The translations under genes were made by a program, and so were the position numbers. A DNA stretch of 64,000 bases from Gemmatimonas sp. UBA7669 (GTDB lineage: Bacteria > Gemmatimonadota > Gemmatimonadetes > Gemmatimonadales > Gemmatimonadaceae): the NCBI RefSeq assembly GCF_002483225.1, contig NZ_DLHL01000011.1:124001-188000 (forward strand), read 5' to 3'. Shown here piece by piece: positions 42,264 through 50,483 of the stretch. The notes under the pieces were generated by a model. It worked only from the letters and a program-made list of their open reading frames with translations, ran no database searches and was not told the DNA's origin. Every line of letters starts with the position of its first letter. The stretch's first letter is position 1.

Positions 42264-44840
42264 ATGCGATTCCTTCCCCTCACGCTCGCAGCCGCCGGCA
42301 TGACCCTCGGCGCCTGCGCTCCCAAGCCCAAGCCGGCCCCCGCGCCGACGCCCACTCCCAACCAGACCGGCCCGCGTGGCGGTGCGGCTCCGGGTGGCAC
42401 GTCCGGTAACGGCGCCGCCCAGCCCCCCGCCGGCGGCGGTGGCGGTGCCGGCGGCGCTCAGGCCGGCCAGGACCCCCAGCCACGCCCCTACGCCAGCATC
42501 GTCACCGGCCGCGCCGTCACCAAGAACGGTGTGTTCAAGGTGCATCAGGTGGGATCGCGTCTGTTCTTCGAGATTCCGCGCGCGGAACTCGGCAAGGACT
42601 TCGTCATCGTCAGCACGCTGGCCGGCACACCCAATGAGATCGGCCTACGTGGCACGCAGGGCGGCAACAACGTCGTGCGCTTCGAACGCCGCGACCATCG
42701 CATCCTGCTGCGCGAGGCGCGCTATCGCGACATCATCAGCGACACGGCGGCCTCGCAGCGTCTGGCCGCCGAACTGATTGGTGTCACACGCATCCTCGCC
42801 GCGCTCAACGTGGAGGCCTACGGCCCCGACAGTGCGGCCGTGGTGGAAGTCACCCGGCTGTTCACGGGCGGCGTACCGGAGTACACGGCGCTGGGCGCGC
42901 GCGCGCAGGTGGACGCGGCGCGCAGTTACGTGGAGAAGTTCTCCGCCTACGCCCGCAACGTGAACGTGACCGCCGTGCAGACCTTCACGCCGCAGGGTGG
43001 TGCGCCCGGCGGCGGGCCTGGCGGTGGCAACGCGGCCGCAGCCGGCCCGACCACCGAGAAGTACACCTTCTCCGTGGCCAAGCTGCCCGAGAATCCCATG
43101 ATGCCGCGTCTGCTCGACGAGCGCGTGGGCTACTTCGGCGTCACGCAGCGTGACTTCAGCGGCGCCACGCAGCGCGTCGAGACCAAGCGCTACATCGGCC
43201 GCTGGCGTCTCGAGTGCAGCGACCAGAAGGTGGGCAATCTCTGCGTACCCAAGAAGCCCATCACCTACTATCTCGACCCGGCCACACCGGCCTGGCTCAA
43301 GCCCTGGATTCGCAAGGGCATCGAGGAGTGGCAGCCCGCGTTCGAAGCCGCCGGTTTCCACAAGGGTATCGTGGCCGCCGAAGCGCCGGCCAACGATCCC
43401 GACTTCAGCGGCGAAGACGCGACCGTGAGCATGGTGCGCTGGCTGCCCTCGGCCACCGAGAACGCCGTGGGTCCGTCGCTGCGCGATCCGCGCACGGGTG
43501 AGATTCTCGACGCCGACGTGCAGACGTATCTCAACGTCATGAACCTCACGCGGTCCTGGTACTTCACGCAGGTGGGCCATCTCGACCCGCGCGCGCAGAA
43601 GCTGCCCTTCCCGGACACGCTGACGGGCCGCCTGCTGCAGTACGTGACGGCGCACGAAGTGGGTCACACGCTCGGCTTCCCGCACAACTTCAAGGCGAGC
43701 TCCATGTATCCCGTGGACTCGGTGCGCAGCCGCACGTTCGTGAAGAAGATGGGTCACACGCCCACCCTCATGGACTACTCGCGCTTCAACTATGTGGCGC
43801 AGCCCGAGGACAACATCGACCTCGAGGACCTGATCCCGAAGGTCGGTCCTTACGATCACTACGCCGTCATGTGGGGCTACACGCCCATTGCGAACGCGCG
43901 CACGCCGGAAGCCGAACTGCCCACGCTCGACAAGTGGGCGCGCATGCAGGACAGCATTCCGTGGTATCGCTTCTCGGGTGACAACGGCGCGGCTGGCCCC
44001 GACCCGGGTGAGCAGTCGGAGGCCGTGGGCGATGCGGATGCCGTGAAGGCCACCACGTTGGGCGTGAAGAACCTCAAGCGCACCATGGCCATGCTGGAGA
44101 AGGCCACGGCGTGGAAGGAAGGCAGCACCTTCGATGACCTCGAAGAACTCTACGGCCGCACGGTGGGGCAGTGGGCCACCGAGATGGGCCATGTGGCGCG
44201 TATCGTGGGCGGACAGTACAAGCAGGAGAAGCGCGTGGGGCAGAGCGGCCCGGTGTTCACACCGGTGGAGCCGGCGCGGCAGAAGGCGGCGGTGCAGTAC
44301 CTCCTCGACAACGCCTACACCACGCCCACCTGGTTGCTCGACCGCAGCATCCTGAGCAAGCTCGAGCCCAGCGGCAGTCTCAATCGGGTGGGCAATGCCC
44401 AGGTGCGTTCGCTCGGCAGCCTGCTGTCCAACGATCGCTTGCAGCGCATGCTCGAGTTCGAGGCGCTGGCGGTCAACAAGCGTGATGTGTATCCGGTGGC
44501 CAGCTTCCTCGCCGACGTGCGCGCCGGTCTGTGGAAGGAGCTGAGCAGCGGCGCGCCCATCGATGCGTTCCGCCGCCGGTTGCAGCGTGTGTATCTCGAG
44601 ACCATGAACACCAAGATCAACCCGCCGGCTCCGGCCCCGGGTGGTCAGGGTGGTGGTGGTGGCTTCGGCCAGCAGGCGCCGGTCGGCACGGCCGACTTCC
44701 GTCCGATTCTCAAGGCCGAGATGCGGGCGCTCGACGCGTCGCTGGCCGCGGCCATTGGCCGCACGAGCGACACGATGACCCGCGCGCATCTGCAGGACGC
44801 GCGGGATCAGATCAAGAAGATGCTGAGCACGGAGAAGTAA
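42264..44840 (+). CDS. Zinc-dependent metalloprotease lipoprotein (DUF5117/DUF5118 type), paralogue 1
   Basis: 858 aa. Lipoprotein signal (lipobox TLGAC, Cys about 18), then a Pro/Gly/Ala-rich low-complexity linker of about 55 residues. H464-E465-x2-H468-x5-H474 (HEVGHTLGFPHN) is a metzincin-type zinc site and LMDYSRFNY about 25 residues later can be the Met-turn. The N-terminal DUF5118 and DUF5117 regions (about 65-330) precede it. It would be an outer-membrane or periplasmic lipid-anchored protease. A second copy of the same architecture lies at 50484; the creatininase, helicase and lactamase genes lie between. Confidence 0.9.
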   Translation: MRFLPLTLAAAGMTLGACAPKPKPAPAPTPTPNQTGPRGGAAPGGTSGNGAAQPPAGGGGGAGGAQAGQDPQPRPYASIVTGRAVTKNGVFKVHQVGSRLFFEIPRAELGKDFVIVSTLAGTPNEIGLRGTQGGNNVVRFERRDHRILLREARYRDIISDTAASQRLAAELIGVTRILAALNVEAYGPDSAAVVEVTRLFTGGVPEYTALGARAQVDAARSYVEKFSAYARNVNVTAVQTFTPQGGAPGGGPGGGNAAAAGPTTEKYTFSVAKLPENPMMPRLLDERVGYFGVTQRDFSGATQRVETKRYIGRWRLECSDQKVGNLCVPKKPITYYLDPATPAWLKPWIRKGIEEWQPAFEAAGFHKGIVAAEAPANDPDFSGEDATVSMVRWLPSATENAVGPSLRDPRTGEILDADVQTYLNVMNLTRSWYFTQVGHLDPRAQKLPFPDTLTGRLLQYVTAHEVGHTLGFPHNFKASSMYPVDSVRSRTFVKKMGHTPTLMDYSRFNYVAQPEDNIDLEDLIPKVGPYDHYAVMWGYTPIANARTPEAELPTLDKWARMQDSIPWYRFSGDNGAAGPDPGEQSEAVGDADAVKATTLGVKNLKRTMAMLEKATAWKEGSTFDDLEELYGRTVGQWATEMGHVARIVGGQYKQEKRVGQSGPVFTPVEPARQKAAVQYLLDNAYTTPTWLLDRSILSKLEPSGSLNRVGNAQVRSLGSLLSNDRLQRMLEFEALAVNKRDVYPVASFLADVRAGLWKELSSGAPIDAFRRRLQRVYLETMNTKINPPAPAPGGQGGGGGFGQQAPVGTADFRPILKAEMRALDASLAAAIGRTSDTMTRAHLQDARDQIKKMLSTEK

Positions 44841-44877
44841 GTCTCAGCGTTTTGGTCAATCTGCACGCATGTTGAAC

Positions 44878-44910
44878 GGGGCGGGACGCGAGGCGCGTCC
44901 CGCCCCGCTT
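44878..44910 (+). terminator. Rho-independent terminator
   Basis: GGGGCGGGACGCG-agg-CGCGTCCCGCCCC: a perfect 13-bp stem with a 3-nt loop and a short CTTT tail, 38 bp after the metalloprotease stop. Confidence 0.85.
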
Positions 44911-44944
44911 TGCCAGAGACTCATCCCACCTTCCCCTGGAGTCC

Positions 44945-45889
44945 ATGATGCCTCGCCCCATCCCGCGATTTCTGCTGAGCGTGCTCGCCCTGCCCTGCCT
45001 CGCGGTGTCGCTCGGCGCACAAGCCGCGGGCTCGGGTGCCGCGTCTGCAGCGGGTGGCGTGCCCCCCGAGCAGCGCGCGGCGCAACGCGCGGCGCAGGCC
45101 AACAAGCCGCGCAGCATCGAAGGCATCAACACGGTATGGCTCGAAGAGCTGACCCGACCCGAGTTCCGCGATCTGCTCAAGGATGGCTACACCACCGTGC
45201 TGATCATGACGGGTGGCGTCGAAAACAACGACGACAACCTCTCCATGAACAAGCACAATATCAACAACCGGCTGCTCGGCGAGATGATCGCGCGCCGCCT
45301 GGGCAAGACGCTGGTGGCGCCGCTGGTCACGCTGGAGCCGGGCAATGCCGGATCGGCCATTCAGCCCGGCCGCGCCGGACCGATGCTGTCGCAGGCCACG
45401 TACACCGCGATGCTGTTCGACATGGGCAACTACCTGCGCAGCATGGGCTTCACGGAGATCTACTATCTCGGCGACAGCGGCGGCAACGCGCGGGGCATGC
45501 AGGCGGCCGCTGATTCGCTGACCAAGCTGTACGCCGACAGTCCGGACAAGGTGTACTTCAAGCATGTGCCCGAGTACTACAACCACACGAGCGTGGTGCA
45601 GCCGTACATCCAGAACGACCTCAAGATCCCCGAGGGCATCAAGATCGGTGCCAGCACCGGAACCAGCGGGTTGCACGAGGAACTGGGCATCGACGCCACG
45701 CTGGCCCTCGCCGATCCGGTGAGTATCCGCTACGAGCAGCGCAAGAAGGTGGGGCAGGACGAGATCAACGGCATCAAGTTCCAGTCCCTCGAGTGGCTGC
45801 AGGACCTCGGCCGCAAGGTTGCCGACCTGCGGGTGACCACGACGGTCAACGCCATCGCTGCGTACCGGGCGAGTGTCGGACGAAAGTAA
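44945..45889 (+). CDS. Secreted creatininase-family protein
   Basis: 314 aa, signal peptide about 1-28 (LLSVLALPCLAVSLGAQA). The creatininase fold is visible in TGGVENNDDNL near residue 91 and LGDSGGNARGMQAAADSL near 176, corresponding to GSTEQHGPHLP and NGHGGN of classical creatininases. Two of the usual metal-binding His are replaced (EQH to ENN, NGH to GDS), as I recall for a secreted subfamily that keeps KHN after the Glu. Amidohydrolase activity is possible but the substrate is not creatinine by default. It has its own SD (CTGGAG) and lies behind a terminator. Confidence 0.8.
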   Translation: MMPRPIPRFLLSVLALPCLAVSLGAQAAGSGAASAAGGVPPEQRAAQRAAQANKPRSIEGINTVWLEELTRPEFRDLLKDGYTTVLIMTGGVENNDDNLSMNKHNINNRLLGEMIARRLGKTLVAPLVTLEPGNAGSAIQPGRAGPMLSQATYTAMLFDMGNYLRSMGFTEIYYLGDSGGNARGMQAAADSLTKLYADSPDKVYFKHVPEYYNHTSVVQPYIQNDLKIPEGIKIGASTGTSGLHEELGIDATLALADPVSIRYEQRKKVGQDEINGIKFQSLEWLQDLGRKVADLRVTTTVNAIAAYRASVGRK

Positions 45890-45934
45890 CCATCGTACGC
45901 GCCACGGGTTGAGCATGGGCTGTAAGTTCATCCC

Positions 45935-48900
45935 ATGCCCAGCCCGGTTATCTCCCGATACTTTTCCGCGCCGTCCAGCGAACGCGGCGAGGCGATTGCA
46001 CGTGGGTCTGCCGTTCGCCTTCTCGAAATCAGTGATACGCTGGCCGTCGCCGAGGTGGATGGCAGCGAGACGTACTTTGTGGAGGTCGCGGTCACCAAGA
46101 AACGGGCAGAGCTTGGGTGCTCCTGCCCCCATGCAGACGACGGCAACTTCTGCAAACATCTGTGGGCCACACTGCGTCTACTCGAACGTTCAACCTCGGC
46201 TGCGGCACTCAATGCCGCGCTGAACAACGCTACGAGTGTCCGGCTCGTACCGGTGGCGTGGACTGAGGAAGGGTTCGAGGTGCCGGAGGACGAGGACGAT
46301 ACCTTCGACGATGATGGGTACGAGTTGGTCGAAGATGTCGAGGTCCCTTCCAGCGGGTTGCGCTCGCACCAAAGGGCTCCGTACCCAACGGTTCAGCCGG
46401 CAGTACCGCTCTGGCACAGTGTCATTGATCGCGCCACATGGGCGATGCGGGCGGAGCAGGAAGCACGTATTGCTCGGCAAACGACACGCACAGCTCGCAA
46501 CTCCTGGCCGGATGATCGTCGTATCGTATATGTGATCGACGCCAGCGTGGTCTCGTTTGGGCCGCTGCACGTTCTGATTGAAGTGATGACCGAACGGAGA
46601 GGTCGGGATGGGACGTGGTCGACTCCGAAGAAGTTCGGCTTCACTACCGAGGTATGGCTGACGGCTCCCGACCCGCGGGATCAGCTGGTAGCGCGCGCCT
46701 TGCTCGGCGTGTCCCCCATTCCGGGTTATGGCAATGCGCGCGCCACATTCACCGTGGGACAGCACGCCATCGGGGCACTCCTCCCTCTCCTCAATGCCAC
46801 GGGCCAGTTGCGTGTGCGCCTCGCTGGATCGCCACCGGAGTATCGCGACGCGCAGTATGTAGCCGAGTCGGCAGATGAGCCGTGGCGCGTGGTGGTATCG
46901 GTTGGGGAGCGGACGTCGGCGTATGCTTTGAGTGCGAGTCTGGTGCGCAGCAACCAGCGCCGTGCCCTGAGCGACGCCCTGTGGATCCATCCCGCCGGCC
47001 TCTGTCTCTTCGACGACCAATTGTCACACGTGGACTGGAAGCAACAGTGGGCGCTGGCAAGTCCCCTGTGGGATTTGCACCAGATTCCGGTTGGCGACAA
47101 TCCCGCACCGTTGCTGGAGCGGATCTTTGCCATGCCACAGGTGCCGACCCTTGAGCTTCCTTCTGACTGGCAGATAGAAACAGTACAGACCGCGCCAGTG
47201 CCTGGTGTGCGCTTTGTGCCCGACCCTGAACCGTGGCGTCGCTACAACGCCGGGCCGATGGTGGCCGTGCAACTGGCCTTTCGGTACGGACAGACCGAGG
47301 TTGGTGTAGACGATGCCGTCACGACGTGTTTTGATGCGCCTTCGCGGCGGCTCATTCACCGTGACCCGGAGTCGGAACGCGCTGCCGTCGTCCGACTTCA
47401 GCAACTTGGAATCTCGGCGCCCCGTCAGGCGCGACCGTACGGTGGCATGACCGCAGCCCCCATGCTGCTGGCGCGCACCGGCATGCGACGTTTGGCACAG
47501 CAATTGGCCAGCGAGGGCTGGTGGGTGGAGGCCGATGGGCGCGCCTTCCGTGCACCGGGGGCGGTGCAGGCGCGTGTGCGCTCCGGTATCGACTGGTTCG
47601 ACCTCGATGGTACCGTGTCGTATGGCGATCTGCAGGTGCCACTCGTCGACGTGTTGGAGGCAAAGCGGCGCGGCGACGATCTGCTGACGCTCCCTGATGG
47701 TGGGGTCGGTCTGTTACCCGACGAATGGTTGCGCAGCCTTGGACCACTGTTGGCCAGTGGCGAGCGCCAAGCGCAAAGCACGCGCTTCCGTCGATCGCAG
47801 CTTGCGCTGCTGGATGCACTGCTCGCGAGTCTGCCCGAAGTCGATGTCGACGCGGTGTACACACAGCAGCGGGACGCCCTCCGCCGCTTTGAGCGGGTGG
47901 CACCGGCAACGCCTCCACCGTCGTTCGTTGGCGCGCTGCGTCCGTATCAGCAGGATGGCCTCGGTTGGATGCACTTCTTGCGGCAGTTCGGGTTTGGCGG
48001 ATGTCTGGCAGACGACATGGGATTGGGCAAGACGGTGCAGGTGCTGGCCCTCCTGGAAAGCCGTCGTGTGGATGGCTGTGGTCCCTCGCTCGTAGTGGTT
48101 CCCCGTTCCCTGGTATTCAACTGGCGATCCGAAGCGGCCCGCTTTGCGCCGTCGCTGCGCGTGGTGGATTGGAGTAGCGCCGCCCGGCACGACTCGTCTT
48201 TCGACGCCGAAGGTGTGGACGTGGCGTTGGTGACCTACGGAACGCTGCGCCGCGATGCCGTACACTTGGCCGAGATTGCGTTCGACTACGTGATTCTTGA
48301 TGAGGCCCAAGCCATCAAGAATCAGGGTACCGCCACGGCCAAGGCCTGTCGCGTATTGCAGGCGTCGCACAGACTGGCGATGACCGGTACGCCGGTCGAA
48401 AACCGACTCGAGGAGTTGTGGAGTCTCATCGACTTCCTCAATCCCGGCATGCTGGGCCACTCGGCGCGCTTCATTTCTTCGCTCCGGCAGGGATCCGCCG
48501 AGCCTGGAGTGAGCGACGCGTTGTCGCGTGCCCTGCGTCCGGTCATCATGCGGCGCAGCAAGACGGACGTGGCGCCGGAACTGCCGGCGCGCATTGAACG
48601 CACGTTGGAAGTGGAAATGGAGCCAAAGCAACGCGCGTTCTACGAGCAGCTTCGGAAGAAGGTGCGGGCGGAAGTCCTGGCGACAGTCGAATCGCAGGGG
48701 CTGGCCAAGTCGAAGTTGCACGTACTGGAGGGCTTGTTGCGCCTGAGGCAGGCCGCGTGTCACCCGGTATTGGCCGATCCGCGCAAGAGCGCGCTGCCGA
48801 GCGCCAAGCTCGATGCATTGTTACCAACGCTTGTCGAAGTGGCAGCTGAAGGCCACAAGGCCCTCGTGTTCTCGCAGTTCACGTCGCTGCTCGCACTGGT

Positions 48901-49306
48901 GCGCAACGCACTCGATGCCGCGGGCATTGCCTACGAGTATCTCGACGGAAGGACGAAGGACCGACAGGCGCGTGTACAGCGATTTCAGCAGGAGAAGGAC
49001 CTGCCGGTTTTTCTCATCAGTCTCAAGGCGGGCGGTCATGGCCTCAACCTCACCGCCGCCGATTTCGTGTACCTGCTCGATCCGTGGTGGAATCCGGCGG
49101 TGGAAGCGCAGGCCATCGATCGGGCGCACCGTATTGGTCGCACGCGGCCAGTCGTGGCGACGCGGTTGGTGGCGCGCGACACCATCGAGGAGAAGATCCT
49201 CGCCCTGCAGGCAAACAAGCGGGCGTTGGCGGATGCCATTCTCTCCGGTGATCGGGGTGGATTGGCGTCCATTGGCCGCGAGGAACTGGAGTTGCTGTTG
49301 AGTTGA
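45935..49306 (+). CDS. SWIM zinc-finger SNF2-family helicase/ATPase
   Basis: 1123 aa. SWIM zinc finger C62-x-C64-x8-C73-x-H75 near the N-terminus, a long middle region, then a two-lobed SNF2 motor: Walker A DMGLGKT with Lys699, DEAQ box from Asp789, MTGTPVEN, a GHS.. / RRSKTDV hinge and helicase C motifs LISLKAGGHGLNLTAA and DRAHRIGR near residues 1035-1070. It is the bacterial HepA/RapA-relative group with SWIM domain. ATP-driven DNA or RNA translocation is likely; a role in transcription recycling, repair or defence is not decided by the context. Confidence 0.92.
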   Translation: MPSPVISRYFSAPSSERGEAIARGSAVRLLEISDTLAVAEVDGSETYFVEVAVTKKRAELGCSCPHADDGNFCKHLWATLRLLERSTSAAALNAALNNATSVRLVPVAWTEEGFEVPEDEDDTFDDDGYELVEDVEVPSSGLRSHQRAPYPTVQPAVPLWHSVIDRATWAMRAEQEARIARQTTRTARNSWPDDRRIVYVIDASVVSFGPLHVLIEVMTERRGRDGTWSTPKKFGFTTEVWLTAPDPRDQLVARALLGVSPIPGYGNARATFTVGQHAIGALLPLLNATGQLRVRLAGSPPEYRDAQYVAESADEPWRVVVSVGERTSAYALSASLVRSNQRRALSDALWIHPAGLCLFDDQLSHVDWKQQWALASPLWDLHQIPVGDNPAPLLERIFAMPQVPTLELPSDWQIETVQTAPVPGVRFVPDPEPWRRYNAGPMVAVQLAFRYGQTEVGVDDAVTTCFDAPSRRLIHRDPESERAAVVRLQQLGISAPRQARPYGGMTAAPMLLARTGMRRLAQQLASEGWWVEADGRAFRAPGAVQARVRSGIDWFDLDGTVSYGDLQVPLVDVLEAKRRGDDLLTLPDGGVGLLPDEWLRSLGPLLASGERQAQSTRFRRSQLALLDALLASLPEVDVDAVYTQQRDALRRFERVAPATPPPSFVGALRPYQQDGLGWMHFLRQFGFGGCLADDMGLGKTVQVLALLESRRVDGCGPSLVVVPRSLVFNWRSEAARFAPSLRVVDWSSAARHDSSFDAEGVDVALVTYGTLRRDAVHLAEIAFDYVILDEAQAIKNQGTATAKACRVLQASHRLAMTGTPVENRLEELWSLIDFLNPGMLGHSARFISSLRQGSAEPGVSDALSRALRPVIMRRSKTDVAPELPARIERTLEVEMEPKQRAFYEQLRKKVRAEVLATVESQGLAKSKLHVLEGLLRLRQAACHPVLADPRKSALPSAKLDALLPTLVEVAAEGHKALVFSQFTSLLALVRNALDAAGIAYEYLDGRTKDRQARVQRFQQEKDLPVFLISLKAGGHGLNLTAADFVYLLDPWWNPAVEAQAIDRAHRIGRTRPVVATRLVARDTIEEKILALQANKRALADAILSGDRGGLASIGREELELLLS

Positions 49307-49361
49307 CGCGTCATGGGCTCGTGGCAAGTGCCTCACCCTTTCAGCACTAGCCTGTCGATCA

Positions 49362-50306
49362 TCAATTGCGTTGACGCTCCTTCCCGAGCCGCTCCGCGAG
49401 TCGCTGACGCGCCAGGGCCGCATACTCGCGGCAGGCAGACGGATTGCGCAGCGCGTTGGCATCCCCTGCGTCCCGCCTGGCCAGTTTGTCGAACAAACTG
49501 ACTGCGCCAGGATGCGGCACGATCAGCACATCACAGGGCAGGCTTTCAATGCGCGCATGTCCACGCTCGAAGTCGGCAATGCCGCTCGGATAGCGTGTGC
49601 TGCCGGTGAACTTGAATCCGTCTTCGGAGATAGGAGACTGGCTGTCGGCATACGCCATGTCCCAACACACGCCACCGTCGCAGCTGCGCCATGTCCAACT
49701 CGTGCCACCGGGTGTATGGCCACCCGTGAAATGGGCGGTGAGCGCGAGATCTCCCAGACGAACCACCTGCCGGTCGCTCAGTTCACGCGCGGCGCGCACA
49801 CCGGGAAACGGGAGATACAATCCGAACTGCGGATCGTCCGGCAGCGACGTGCCCATGCGCAGCACCTTGGCGCTCCACGGGTGCAGGACCGCCTCGGCGC
49901 CGGACGCGCGCTGCAGTGCCGCCAGGCCACCCGCATGATCGAAGTGCGCGTGTGAGTTGAGCAGCAGCTTCACGTCTTCGAGCTTGAAGCCCAGCGCGCG
50001 AATACTGGCGGCAATGAGCGGAGCCGATTCGGGCAGCCCGCCGTCGATAAGCACATGGCCTGCCGGCGATGTAATCAGCATGGCACTCAGGCCGCGCGTG
50101 CCCACATACCAGGTGTTGCCATGCACACGAAACGGGCGTTGCGGCTCGTTCCATTCGGCACAGCCGTCGCAGCGCGTGGCACTGACGTCGACGGGCTCCG
50201 GGCTCTTGCCCTGTGCGTGCACTGCGTTGGGAGGCAAAGCGGTCTGGACGACAAGTCCAGTCAGAAAAGCGGCGACTTGACCTGCACGCGGGAGGAACCG
50301 TTGCAT
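49362..50306 (-). CDS. Subclass B3-like metallo-beta-lactamase
   Basis: 314 aa from the ATG at 50306; signal peptide about 1-32 (QVAAFLTGLVVQTALPPNAVHAQ). The zinc site is complete: H119-x-H121-x-D123-H124 (HAHFDH), H197 (GGHTPGG) and H265 (VPHPGA), in the arrangement of B3 enzymes such as L1, FEZ-1 and THIN-B. NPSACREYA near residue 288 and CDGCAEWNEPQRPFRVHGNTWYVGTRG near the N-terminus are further family marks. It would hydrolyse beta-lactams in the periplasm, but sequence alone cannot prove activity. The open frame extends upstream of 50306 as shadow. It is divergent to the second metalloprotease with 177 bp between the starts. Confidence 0.85.
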   Translation of the reverse strand: MQRFLPRAGQVAAFLTGLVVQTALPPNAVHAQGKSPEPVDVSATRCDGCAEWNEPQRPFRVHGNTWYVGTRGLSAMLITSPAGHVLIDGGLPESAPLIAASIRALGFKLEDVKLLLNSHAHFDHAGGLAALQRASGAEAVLHPWSAKVLRMGTSLPDDPQFGLYLPFPGVRAARELSDRQVVRLGDLALTAHFTGGHTPGGTSWTWRSCDGGVCWDMAYADSQSPISEDGFKFTGSTRYPSGIADFERGHARIESLPCDVLIVPHPGAVSLFDKLARRDAGDANALRNPSACREYAALARQRLAERLGKERQRN

Positions 50307-50483
50307 GCGCTTGAGCGGCGTGATGGTGGGTGGAATCGGGGAGAGAAGGCAGGATCCACTACCACGGCCAATTCGACAAGGTTTCGTCCGTTGGTCTCCC
50401 CTGCCGATCGCGTGCTTTTGGCCGTAAACTGCAGTCACCTCGCCAACGGCGCGGTTCGTCCCTCCCTCTTTTTTTCAGGTTCA

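Noticed and set aside
42645..44789. A 714-codon minus-strand frame opposite the first metalloprotease (and a 592-codon one at 51411-53189 opposite the second)
   Set aside because: Both are antisense shadows of paralogous genes with clear zinc sites and lipoboxes. Their similarity only reflects the duplication of the real genes.
50055..50483. A 143-residue N-terminal extension of the second metalloprotease
   Set aside because: It overlaps the lactamase gene in antisense, and the protein from ATG 50484 begins with a perfect lipoprotein signal like that of its paralogue.
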